From Hymenobacter elongatus (GTDB lineage Bacteria > Bacteroidota > Bacteroidia > Cytophagales > Hymenobacteraceae): DNA of 34,115 bases. The stretch covers positions 1-34,115 of the forward strand of contig NZ_SRLD01000047.1 in assembly GCF_004745955.1 (NCBI RefSeq), given 5' to 3'. The position numbers were made by a program, and so were the translations under genes. Below are positions 5,683 to 13,182 of the stretch, in pieces (position 1 is the first letter of the stretch; each line of letters opens with the position of its first letter). The notes beneath the pieces were generated by a model. That model worked only from the letters and a program-made list of their open reading frames with translations. It was not told the DNA's origin and ran no database searches.

Positions 5683-7509
5683 ATGCGTACGGCCTACAAT
5701 CGGTGGAAAAAGAGTCTATTAGCCCTACTGGTGGGCCTGGCCGCCTGCTCCTCCCCCGACCAGCCGACCGGCACCCCCACCGCCCAGGATGTCCGCATCC
5801 GCTATACCGCCCGCCGCGTAGTGCTGCCCGACGTGCCCCAGCGCGGCCGCATCCTCGACCGCCACGACTCGGTGCTGGTCGCCACCCGCCCGCAGTTTCT
5901 GCTCCAGCTGCCCGGCCGCCCCCCGCTCGATACCCTGGCCCTGGGCCTGCTCCTGGGCTGGGATTCCACCACTGTCCGCCGCCGCATTGCCGAGGCCCTG
6001 CCCTATCCCGCTGCCCGGCCCGGCTACCCCGTCCAGCTCCGCCTCACCAAGGCCGAAGCCGAACGAATCCGCCGCGACAGTAGCGCCACCGTGCCTCGCC
6101 TCACCCTCACCGAGCGCCAACGGCGCGTGTACACCACCGGCGCGGGGGCGCCGGTGCTGGGCTACCTCAGCGCCGAGGCCCAGCCGTTCTTTCGCCAGGC
6201 CCGGCGCACCGGGCGGGGCCGCTTCTACCGCCTACGCAACGGCGGCGTCGAAACCTACTACAACGGCCTGCTCAACGGCCACCGCGGCTACCTGCACCCG
6301 TTGCTCGATGCCAAGGGCCAGCAGCACGGCACCTGGGCCAAGGACACCGCCTTCCAGCAGGGCCAGGATCTGCACCTGACCCTCGATGCCAAGCTGCAGG
6401 CCTACGCCGAAAAGCTGCTGGGGGGCCGCAAGGGCTACCTCGTGGCCCTCGACCCGCGCACCGGCGAAATCCTGGCTTACGTCTCGGCCCCCGTGTACCC
6501 GGCCGCCACCCTCACCGCCCCCGACCAGGCCGGGGTGCGGGCCGAGCTGCTGGAGCACGAAGACATGCCGCTCCTGAACCGCCCAGCCATGCTGGCCAAC
6601 CCGCCCGGCTCGGTGTTTAAGCTGGTGAATGCCGCCGTGGCCCTGCAGCTGGGTGCCATCAGCCCCGCCACCGGCTTCCGCTGCGACCAGTCGCTGGTGA
6701 GCTGCGTGCACGACCACCCCAAACCCAAAAGCCTGACCGCCGGCCTGAAGTACAGCTGCAACCCCTACTTCTACCAGGTGCTGCGCAACGTCATCGACCA
6801 CGTACCCGACAGCCTGACCCAGGATACCGTGGCCGCCCGCCACGCCAACCTGGCCCGGTGGCGGCGCTACGCCCGCTCCTTCGGCCTCGACTCGGTGCTG
6901 GGCGCGGATATGCCTCGCGAGGCCCCTGGCTTTTTGCCCACGCCCGCCTACTACGACAAGGCCCGCCGCACCCGGGGCTGGACCTACCGCTCCATCTACT
7001 CGCTCAGCATCGGGCAGGGCGAAATCAACCTCACGGGCCTGCAAATGGCCAACATGGCCGCCATCATTGCTAACCGCGGCTGGTACTACCCGCCCCACCT
7101 GGTGCGCGGCATCGGGAAAAACGGGCCGCTACCACGCTTCACTGTAAAGCGCCACACCCTCATCGACAGCGCTAACTTCGCCGCCCTGGTGCCCGGTATG
7201 GTGGCCGTGCTGCAGCGCGGCGGCACTGCCGACGCCTCCAGTCTGGCCGATGTGGGCATCACGGTAGCCGGCAAAACCGGCACCGTAGAAAACGACGAGG
7301 GCGACGACCACGCCGCCTTCGTCGGCTTTGCCCCCGCCGACAACCCCAAAATAGCCGTGGCCGTGTACCTCGAAAATGCCGGCTTCGGGGCTACCGCCGC
7401 CGCGCCCTGCGCCGTGCTGGTGATGGAAAAGTACCTGCGCGGCTCCATTGCTCCCAAGCGCAAGCGCTGGGAAAAGCGCATTCAGAACCGGGCCCGGAAC
7501 GGATACTAA
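5683..7509 (+). CDS. PBP2-like peptidoglycan transpeptidase with lipoprotein signal
   Basis: The product is 608 residues. Transpeptidase motifs are all present: SVFK (Ser310 nucleophile, Lys313), SCN (358-360) and KTG (531-533). The N-terminal half has the class B PBP motif RGRILDRHDSVLV and the usual non-catalytic domain. The enzyme cross-links peptidoglycan stem peptides outside the inner membrane. The N-terminus reads KKSLLALLVGLAACSS, a signal peptide with lipobox LAAC and Cys22, rather than the membrane anchor typical of PBP2/MrdA, so it looks lipid-anchored (inference). No mreC, mreD or rodA neighbours are present, suggesting a secondary or specialised copy. The ATG at 5683 is supported by the -7 element just upstream and by the signal peptide. 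The tail is lysine/arginine-rich. Confidence 0.9.
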   Translation: MRTAYNRWKKSLLALLVGLAACSSPDQPTGTPTAQDVRIRYTARRVVLPDVPQRGRILDRHDSVLVATRPQFLLQLPGRPPLDTLALGLLLGWDSTTVRRRIAEALPYPAARPGYPVQLRLTKAEAERIRRDSSATVPRLTLTERQRRVYTTGAGAPVLGYLSAEAQPFFRQARRTGRGRFYRLRNGGVETYYNGLLNGHRGYLHPLLDAKGQQHGTWAKDTAFQQGQDLHLTLDAKLQAYAEKLLGGRKGYLVALDPRTGEILAYVSAPVYPAATLTAPDQAGVRAELLEHEDMPLLNRPAMLANPPGSVFKLVNAAVALQLGAISPATGFRCDQSLVSCVHDHPKPKSLTAGLKYSCNPYFYQVLRNVIDHVPDSLTQDTVAARHANLARWRRYARSFGLDSVLGADMPREAPGFLPTPAYYDKARRTRGWTYRSIYSLSIGQGEINLTGLQMANMAAIIANRGWYYPPHLVRGIGKNGPLPRFTVKRHTLIDSANFAALVPGMVAVLQRGGTADASSLADVGITVAGKTGTVENDEGDDHAAFVGFAPADNPKIAVAVYLENAGFGATAAAPCAVLVMEKYLRGSIAPKRKRWEKRIQNRARNGY

Positions 7510-7736
7510 ATGGCATCCTTACGAAACGGCGGACCTCCTACTAGCTACTTGGTGGGCTAATAGCGGCGGTAGCCGCAACCAGCCTTACTAATCTGTATTC
7601 GCAGGGCTGTTACTACTTCACGATAAACCAGGGGAAGCCTTCTAACTGCTATTCCCAGACGCTGAGATACCCATAGAAAGCTGTGAGCCGCCCAGTAGAC
7701 TCACGGCTGCCTGCCAGTGTATTAGATACTAGACTT

Positions 7737-7753
7737 GTTCCTAAATTAGGAAC
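7737..7753. promoter_or_regulatory. 17-bp perfect palindrome
   Basis: GTTCCTAA A TTAGGAAC, an operator-like inverted repeat in the 490-base gap before the gene at 8000. The rest of 7510-7771 shows no gene; weak hairpins after 7560 may serve as terminators for PBP2. Confidence 0.35.
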
Positions 7754-7771
7754 CGATGCTAAAATTTGGCT

Positions 7772-7861
7772 GTCATGCTGAGCGCAGTCGAAGCATCTCT
7801 ACCGCTTCGTCCAAGTCGTGCAACGAAGCGGTGGAGATGCTTCGACTGCGCTCAGCATGAC
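7772..7861. repeat. 90-bp palindromic repeat (39-bp arms, one mismatch)
   Basis: Arms at 7772-7810 and 7823-7861 are complementary except at one position, with a 12-base loop. The arms contain GTCGAAGCATCTC, which recurs in the palindrome at 32478-32597. It has no coding value. The open frame running through it into the next gene is an artefact of the repeat. Confidence 0.8.
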
Positions 7862-7999
7862 GTTCTTTTTTCGTTTCGCTTTATTCAGGAACAAGTCTAC
7901 TGTATATATATATTGTCGCCGATTTCGTCCCGCGCTATGCTGAAGCGGTGGCGCGTCGCCTGCTCTCCTTTCTATCCTTTCTGCCCTTATCAGCTGCCC

Positions 8000-8950
8000 A
8001 TGCGTATTCATCGTTCCCTTGCCCTGTCTGTGCTGCCGATGGCGGCTCTGCTCGTCGCTGCCGGCTACACCCCGGCTCCCATAGCCGCGCCAGCCAACTT
8101 CACCCAGGGCATAATCACCACCAAGGTGTCGTTGCCCGGCAACCCCTACGACAAGCTGCTCAGCAAGATCGACCCGGCCCAGGGCAACGTGCAGGCCCAG
8201 ATGCAGCAGTTGATGAGCAGCCTCACCCCGGCCGAGCAGCAGCAGTTTCAGGTTGAAGCCGCCAAGCTGAGCCCGGCCATGACCATCGGGGCCATGATGC
8301 TGCCGCGCAAAGGCACCATCTACTACCGGGGCCAAGAAGCCCGTGCCACCACCGACGGGCTGACGTACCACCTGGAAAACTACTTCAACCACGCCAAAAG
8401 CACCGGCCTGCTGCTGCTGGCGGCCCAGGCCAGCCCCGAGCGGGTAGCCTACACCTACGATGCCGCCTCGGTGAAAAAGAGCTGGCAGAGCATTGTCGTC
8501 ACCGAAGTGGACTACACGGTCAAGCCCACCACCGAAACTGCCCTGGTGGCCGGCTACCCCAGCCAGAAAACCAGTTACACCCTCAAGCCGGGCGCTGCCC
8601 CGTCCGAGCCCGGCCCCGGCGAAATGAGCCAGAAGCCCGTGGCCCTCGACGTGTGGACCTCGGCCCAGATTCCGCAGCTACTCAATTTTGCTCACCCCGT
8701 ATACGTCAAGCAGCAGCAGGGTATTACCAAGCTGGTAGTGTACTTCGACAAGGAGCACAAGCAGCGGATGGTATATGAGTTTGCCAGCGTGCAACCCAAG
8801 GCCGTTACGCCACAGGACCTGGAAATCAAAGCCAACACGCCCATCCTGGACTACGCCAAAGACGAGATGCAGATCGGGATGAAGTCGTTGGCCATTATGC
8901 TGGGTGGCGGTGGCCCACAACGGCCCAGCCCGGCAGACAGCGGCGAGTAG
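8000..8950 (+). CDS. Secreted protein, DUF4412-like
   Basis: The product is 316 residues. It starts MRIHRSLALSVLPMAALLVAAG, a signal peptide, so it is periplasmic or cell-surface. The mature part has a glutamine-rich helix (about 55-80), GTIYYRGQEARATTDG (about 106-121), YPSQKTSYTL and DVWTSAQIPQL. This strand pattern resembles the Bacteroidota DUF4412 secreted proteins; that call is tentative and no function is known. The ATG at 8000 is chosen because the frame upstream passes through the palindromic repeat at 7772-7861. The C-terminus is glycine-rich (MLGGGGPQRPS). It stands as a single gene. Confidence 0.75.
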   Translation: MRIHRSLALSVLPMAALLVAAGYTPAPIAAPANFTQGIITTKVSLPGNPYDKLLSKIDPAQGNVQAQMQQLMSSLTPAEQQQFQVEAAKLSPAMTIGAMMLPRKGTIYYRGQEARATTDGLTYHLENYFNHAKSTGLLLLAAQASPERVAYTYDAASVKKSWQSIVVTEVDYTVKPTTETALVAGYPSQKTSYTLKPGAAPSEPGPGEMSQKPVALDVWTSAQIPQLLNFAHPVYVKQQQGITKLVVYFDKEHKQRMVYEFASVQPKAVTPQDLEIKANTPILDYAKDEMQIGMKSLAIMLGGGGPQRPSPADSGE

Positions 8951-9110
8951 CCTGCGGCCTCCTCCTCCTTCCAGGGCCCGCCTCCCGTCCGGGAGCGGGC
9001 CTTGCGGTTTTATGGATCTTTGGCAGCGGCAAAGGGACGGGCAGGGCGACATCGGGACTGCCCGCCTGCTCGTATTCCTCTCACGGTATTGTTTTGCCGA
9101 CTTCCTCCCT

Positions 9111-9980
9111 ATGACTATCACCATCGCCCAAAATTCCGCCCATCCTCTCACCGTGTCGCGCCTGGGCTACGGCACTATGCGCCTGCCTGGCCCCGAGGTC
9201 TGGGGCGAGCCAGCCAACCGCGCCGAAGCCCTGCAGATCCTGAGAACCGCCGTCGAGTCAGGCGTCAACTTCCTCGATACCGCCGACTACTACGGCGAAG
9301 ACGTCACCAACCGCCTCATTGCCGAGGCCCTGCACCCGTACCCGGCAGACCTGGTTATCTGCACCAAAGTGGGCGCCACCCGCCGCCCCGACAAAAGCTG
9401 GGTGCCCTTCAACACGCCCGCAAACCTGCGCGCCAGCATCGAGAACAACCTGCGCACCCTCCGGCAGGAGCAGATTCAGCTGGTGCACCTGCGCCTGATC
9501 GGTCACGGCGGGGTACCGTTTGAAGAGCAGCTCGGAGCCATGTTCGACCTGCAGCGGGAGGGCAAAATCCTGCATGTGGGACTGAGCAACGTGAGCCGGG
9601 CCGAGCTGGAAGCTGGCTTGCAAATGGGCTCCATTGCCACCGTCGAGAATATGTACGGCCACGGCCAGCGCACCACCTTACACCTGCCCCACGGCGCAAA
9701 CCACGGCGGCGAAGAAGTATTAGACCTCTGCGAGCAGTATGGGATTCCGCTTATTCCTTACTTCTCCCTAGTCAACTCCCTGCCCAAGGCTGATTCCAAA
9801 ATTGCCGACATAGCCCGACAGCACCACGCCACCGAAGCCCAGATCAACATTGCCTGGCTGCTGCACAAGTCGCCCTGGCTGCTGCCCATTCCCGGCACTT
9901 CCCAGCTGGCGCATCTGCGGGAAAACCTGCGGGCCGCGGATATCCAGTTGAGTGCCGAAGACCTGACGCACCTGGCGTAG
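9111..9980 (+). CDS. Aldo/keto reductase
   Basis: The product is 289 residues, a single TIM-barrel domain. Family signatures are LGYGTMRL at the first strand, FLDTADYYGED (catalytic Asp and Tyr), ICTKVG (catalytic Lys) and LVHLR (the His position), and an NADPH-binding end IPGTSQLAHLRENL. These enzymes reduce aldehydes or ketones with NADPH in the cytoplasm; the substrate is unknown. The ATG at 9111 gives the standard N-terminus. An upstream in-frame extension from 8904 overlaps the preceding gene and is rejected. It is a single gene that ends about 150 bases before a strong bidirectional terminator. Confidence 0.92.
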   Translation: MTITIAQNSAHPLTVSRLGYGTMRLPGPEVWGEPANRAEALQILRTAVESGVNFLDTADYYGEDVTNRLIAEALHPYPADLVICTKVGATRRPDKSWVPFNTPANLRASIENNLRTLRQEQIQLVHLRLIGHGGVPFEEQLGAMFDLQREGKILHVGLSNVSRAELEAGLQMGSIATVENMYGHGQRTTLHLPHGANHGGEEVLDLCEQYGIPLIPYFSLVNSLPKADSKIADIARQHHATEAQINIAWLLHKSPWLLPIPGTSQLAHLRENLRAADIQLSAEDLTHLA

Positions 9981-10130
9981 CGGCTCACATCGGCGTGGCC
10001 CGCTGCCACGCCGACCTTCCCAGCTCGCTGCGCGGCCTTTACCAGCCCAGCCTGGTCACCTCGCAGGCATATACCCACTACCCGAAAGTCAGCGGAAACC
10101 CAACGCCAGACCACGTCTTGGTATAGAGCG

Positions 10131-10183
10131 CACGAAAAACGCCCGCCGCCTCCGTAGTACGGAAGCGGCGGGCGTTTTTCGTG
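10131..10183. terminator. Bidirectional terminator with extended arms
   Basis: CACGAAAAACGCCCGCCGC...GCGGCGGGCGTTTTTCGTG. It has an A-tract on one side and a T-tract on the other, and the palindrome continues outside both tracts. It serves the convergent genes ending at 9980 and 10196. Confidence 0.9.
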
Positions 10184-10195
10184 GTCAGTGTGCTC

Positions 10196-10714
10196 TTACT
10201 TGGCGGGGCTCGGTTGGGCCGCTTTCTGGCGGCGGGCCTCCTCCTGCTGATAGAAAGCTAACTCCTGCTGGTAGGGCGAATAGTCCCAGCCGGGGCGCGT
10301 GGCCGCCGCTTTGCGAGCCGCCGCTACAATGGCATCGTAGTGCGCCGTTGGCAGAAAAGAGCTCACCGAGTCGGCCAGAAGCGCCGCGTGGCTCTGCTCC
10401 AGCGAAGCCTCCAGCGCCAGAATCTCGGTAGCGCCCTTACCCTTGAGCTTATCCGCGGCGGTGCGCTGGCGCGACACGGCTTGGCCGTGGTAGGTGAAAG
10501 GCGTAACATAGCGCTCGGGCGTAACTACCGGCGTCACGACCACCGCGGGCTCGGGCGTGGTGGCGGTTTTCTTTTTACCCGCTGGGCTCTTCTTTTTGTG
10601 GGACGCGGCCTGGGCCGCCAGTCGGGCGGCAGCAATACCTCCATTAAGTAGATACAGCTGCGCCTGGGCAAAGTGCACGGATAAAAACAGCGCCAGCGTA
10701 AACAGGTACTTCAT
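10196..10714 (-). CDS. Secreted protein of unknown function
   Basis: The product is 172 residues. It begins MKYLFTLALFLSVHFAQAQ, a clear signal peptide. Residues 38-50 are lysine-rich (HKKKSPAGKKK), 52-66 are a Pro/Val/Thr linker, and the rest is helical and alanine-rich, with RPGWDYSPYQQELAFYQQEE near the end. I do not recognise a family. It probably resides in the periplasm. It is transcribed divergently from the small peptide gene at 10989 and ends at a shared terminator. Codon use and composition match the core genes. Confidence 0.75.
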   Translation of the reverse strand: MKYLFTLALFLSVHFAQAQLYLLNGGIAAARLAAQAASHKKKSPAGKKKTATTPEPAVVVTPVVTPERYVTPFTYHGQAVSRQRTAADKLKGKGATEILALEASLEQSHAALLADSVSSFLPTAHYDAIVAAARKAAATRPGWDYSPYQQELAFYQQEEARRQKAAQPSPAK

Positions 10715-10988
10715 ACAGTAAAAAGCAAAAAAGAAATGGGCGAAGAAGCACGCAAGCTACACCATTGCACTACTACCATCCAAACGGTGAGCAGCCGGTC
10801 AGCGCCCAAAACCGCCGGCCAACTACAGGGCCGGCACCACCCGTATTGCCAGCCTCTCCCACGGCTTCGGGTCGCTACGCCGTTGCTACCCACTACTGCC
10901 TGCCCCCGGCACCACCCGCCGACTCTACTGCAAAAACACTATACTTACCTCAAATTCCCTGACATTCATCTTCTTACCTTTTCATGTC

Positions 10989-11126
10989 ATGCGAAAATCA
11001 AGCGCCACAGTATCCTTGCTGTTAGCACTCAGCAGCGTGGGCTCGCTGAGCTTCCTGCTGGGCCAGCTCCAGAGTCTGGATCTGCATTTCGACCTAGCGG
11101 GCGAAGACGACTGCTACTACTGCTAG
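10989..11126 (+). CDS. Small exported peptide ending YYC, paralogue 1
   Basis: The product is 45 residues: a basic start (MRKSS), a hydrophobic segment of about 20 residues (TVSLLLALSSVGSLSFLLG), then QLQSLDLHFDLAGEDDCYYC. A second gene 270 bases downstream encodes a 44-residue relative with the same layout and the same LHFDL-x-GED-x-x-YYC ending. Conservation at protein level between the two, with different DNA, supports both being real. The N-terminus could be a signal or a membrane anchor. The C-terminal acidic-tyrosine-cysteine tail is the conserved part. I know of no family for it. A GC-rich hairpin follows the stop. No modification or export enzyme lies next to it. Confidence 0.7.
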   Translation: MRKSSATVSLLLALSSVGSLSFLLGQLQSLDLHFDLAGEDDCYYC

Positions 11127-11150
11127 CCAGAGGTTGCTACCACCGCTCTC

Positions 11151-11182
11151 CAACGCCCCGCCGGTACCGGTGGGGCGTTGTT
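11151..11182 (+). terminator. Probable terminator after peptide 1
   Basis: CAACGCCCC (11151-11159) pairs with GGGGCGTTG (11172-11180), with an inner GCCGGTACCGGT. Only a weak T-rich tail follows. Confidence 0.55.
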
Positions 11183-11313
11183 GCGTAGAAGCGTGGCCCC
11201 TGTACCACCGCGCGACATTGCACAAATCCTATTCAATTTATTGCTCTGCCGATTCCACTACCCAACGTCCATCAGCCGGCCGAGGTCAAAGGCGGGAGCA
11301 GGCAATAAATTAG

Positions 11314-11327
11314 TTATGCTTGCATAA
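11314..11327. promoter_or_regulatory. 14-bp palindrome upstream of peptide 2
   Basis: TTATGC TT GCATAA. It lies 22 bases before a perfect -7 element, where an activator or repressor could bind. No such site was found before paralogue 1. Confidence 0.35.
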
Positions 11328-11349
11328 CACTTTAGTAATTCTTACGTAT

Positions 11350-11357
11350 TATCTTTG
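11350..11357 (+). promoter_or_regulatory. -7 element of peptide 2
   Basis: TATCTTTG matches TAnnTTTG exactly, 40 bases before the ATG at 11398, in an AT-rich stretch. This gives the peptide its own promoter. Confidence 0.65.
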
Positions 11358-11397
11358 TACCCAACAAGCTGAATTTCTTCTACATACATTTTTTGCC

Positions 11398-11532
11398 ATG
11401 AAAAAGACCACCGCCTTTTCGTCTCTGCTGCTCCTCGGCAGCCTCGGGTCATTGGGGTACCTGACCGCTCAATTGAAGAACCTGAACCTGCATTTCGACC
11501 TGCGGGGCGAGGATACCAGCTACTACTGCTAA
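11398..11532 (+). CDS. Small exported peptide ending YYC, paralogue 2
   Basis: The product is 44 residues: MKKTTAFSS, a hydrophobic stretch LLLLGSLGSLGYL, then TAQLKNLNLHFDLRGEDTSYYC. The last residue is Cys, as in paralogue 1. The ATG at 11398 gives a standard short basic start; an upstream in-frame extension to 11320 passes through the promoter and is rejected. It has its own -7 element and its own terminator (11559-11584), so the two peptides are separate transcription units. Function is unknown. Possibilities are a membrane-tethered or secreted peptide whose tail is oxidised or modified at Cys. Nothing in the neighbourhood identifies a partner. Confidence 0.72.
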   Translation: MKKTTAFSSLLLLGSLGSLGYLTAQLKNLNLHFDLRGEDTSYYC

Positions 11533-11558
11533 GCTTTCCGGCCCAGCCGAAAAGAACC

Positions 11559-11584
11559 CAAAGCTCCGCCCCGGCGGGGCTTTG
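11559..11584 (+). terminator. Terminator after peptide 2
   Basis: CAAAGCTCCGCC, loop, GGGGCTTTG. From 11585 to 11792 I see no gene. Confidence 0.6.
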
Positions 11585-11792
11585 TTCGTTTAGAGCCCCA
11601 AATAATCCTGGCTTCAAAATCAGCGCGTTAGAGTAGAAGAAATAAAAAAACCGCATCCATTCGGGCCGGTTTTCGGTACTTCACAGTTCAGCGGCCCACG
11701 CGGGGCCGCTGGTATCCTCTCACCCACCGACCACCCCGGGGTGGCGCCCACGAACAGGCGCCGGTCCGGGCATCCGTAAAACGCACTGGTTT

Positions 11793-12425
11793 ATGAACCT
11801 AAACAGCCTCCAGGAGCAAGTCAGCTACATCATTGGGCGCGATTTGGCCCGCAATTTTACCCAGCAGGGCCTCGAACTCGACGTGGACGTGCTAGCCGCC
11901 AGCATGAAAGAAGGCCTGGCGGGCGAACCCAGCCGCCTCACCCAGGACCAGATGCGCGAAGCCATGGAGCAGCTCCAGGCCCAAATGGGCGGCCCCGAAG
12001 AAGACGATGACCACCAAAACTCCTCTGATATGAGCAACAACAAACAAGCCGGCGAAGACTTCCTGGCCGACAACAAGAACAAAGCGGGCGTCGTGACCCT
12101 GCCCAGCGGCCTGCAGTACGAAGTGCTGACCGAAGGCAGCGGCAACAAGCCCGGCCCCACCTCCCAGGTAACAACCCACTACCACGGCACGCTGCTCGAC
12201 GGTACTGTATTCGACAGCAGCTACCAGCGCGGCCAGCCTGCTTCGTTTGGGGTAAATCAGGTTATTGCGGGCTGGACAGAAGCTCTGCAGCTGATGCCCG
12301 AAGGCTCAAAATGGCGTCTCTACATCCCCGCCGACCTGGCCTACGGCAAGCGTGGAGCCGGCCGCGACATCGGCCCCGATACGGCGCTGATTTTCGACGT
12401 CGAGCTGCTGAAGGTTAATAACTGA
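11793..12425 (+). CDS. FKBP-type peptidyl-prolyl cis-trans isomerase
   Basis: The product is 210 residues. The N-terminal helical dimerisation domain (about 5-70) reads SYIIGRDLARNFTQQGLELD, as in FklB/FkpA/Mip proteins. An acidic linker with GPEEDDDHQ follows, then the FKBP domain (about 100-210) with LPSGLQYEVL, THYHGTLLDGTVFDSS, VIAGWTEALQLMPEGSKWRL and the end LIFDVELL. It catalyses proline isomerisation during protein folding. No signal peptide is present, so it is probably cytoplasmic like FklB. It is a single gene. A short CACCCAGC/GCTGGGTG hairpin follows at about 12458-12476. Confidence 0.93.
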   Translation: MNLNSLQEQVSYIIGRDLARNFTQQGLELDVDVLAASMKEGLAGEPSRLTQDQMREAMEQLQAQMGGPEEDDDHQNSSDMSNNKQAGEDFLADNKNKAGVVTLPSGLQYEVLTEGSGNKPGPTSQVTTHYHGTLLDGTVFDSSYQRGQPASFGVNQVIAGWTEALQLMPEGSKWRLYIPADLAYGKRGAGRDIGPDTALIFDVELLKVNN

Positions 12426-12521
12426 AGTACCGCTTCGGCTTCCCGTACGGCTAGTGCCACCCAGCCTCGCTGGGTGAGCACCAGCACGGCCGGGTCCAGT
12501 ACCCTTGCACCATCGGCTGCC

Positions 12522-13064
12522 ATGCCCGCCACCAACGACGACTTGCTTGCCGCACCGCTACCCATTGCCCCATCACAATCGGTTCCTCCGCCACCACCCA
12601 CCGTGCGTAGTGAAAACGGCCGCCTGGAGCTAACAGCGGACCGTCTCACAGTGAACGGCCAGCAGTTTGCGCTGCTGGAGCTGGAGGATGTAGAGGTTCA
12701 GCCGGTACGCTGGCTGCTGTGGTTTATGCTCGGGGGCCTGGTGCTAGCGGGCTTTACGCTGGCTTTTCTGCAAAACTGGGTCCGTACAATGCCCGCTATG
12801 TTTGGCATGGCCACCGGAGCCCTTCTTCTGGCCTATGGTAATCGGGGGGCCAACCGCTTGCGGGTGTTCCGGCTAGGGCGGGAAGCTGCTTATTTCTCTT
12901 TTCCGGGTGCGCCAGAGCAGTGGCTCAAACTGGCGGCGGAAGCCAACCGCCGTATCCGGCAGCGGCACGACGCGGCGGCAGCGGAGGCGGAGGCGCTACT
13001 AGCAGCGGAGGCTGCGACTTTGGCTGCCGTGACCGACTCCACCGAGCCAACCGCGCCAGCATAA
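12522..13064 (+). CDS. Two-span membrane protein of unknown function
   Basis: The product is 180 residues from the ATG at 12522. After a proline-rich start, a short beta-like segment LELTADRLTVNGQQFALLELEDV (about 38-60) precedes two hydrophobic segments, WLLWFMLGGLVLAGFTLAFL (about 68-87) and MPAMFGMATGALLLAYG (about 93-109). A short soluble part (FRLGREAAYFSFPGAPEQW) and an alanine-rich coiled tail follow. The layout recalls DUF6232-type proteins, but I am not certain. A GTG at 12474 would add 16 residues. It lies between FKBP and KUP without overlap. Confidence 0.65.
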   Translation: MPATNDDLLAAPLPIAPSQSVPPPPPTVRSENGRLELTADRLTVNGQQFALLELEDVEVQPVRWLLWFMLGGLVLAGFTLAFLQNWVRTMPAMFGMATGALLLAYGNRGANRLRVFRLGREAAYFSFPGAPEQWLKLAAEANRRIRQRHDAAAAEAEALLAAEAATLAAVTDSTEPTAPA

Positions 13065-13131
13065 CGTGCGGGCAGCACTGCCGGAGCATATAGGTCCGGC
13101 TGGCAGTATGCGCTGATTAGTCTGATTGCTC

Positions 13132-13139
13132 TACCTTTG
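13132..13139 (+). promoter_or_regulatory. -7 element of the potassium transporter gene
   Basis: TACCTTTG matches TAnnTTTG exactly, 43 bases before the ATG at 13183. It argues against an upstream start at 13126, which would lie before the transcription start. Confidence 0.6.
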
Positions 13140-13182
13140 CCCGCTTTTCTTTTCCGGACAAGCTTCTTCTTTTCCCTCTTCC

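Noticed and set aside
6232..7098. 288-codon open frame on the minus strand inside the PBP2-like gene
   Set aside because: It lies wholly opposite a gene with complete catalytic motifs, and its Gly/Val/His-rich composition is typical of antisense reading in GC-rich DNA.
7766..7999. N-terminal extension of the DUF4412-like gene
   Set aside because: The extra 78 codons pass through the palindromic repeat at 7772-7861, and a proper signal peptide starts at 8000.
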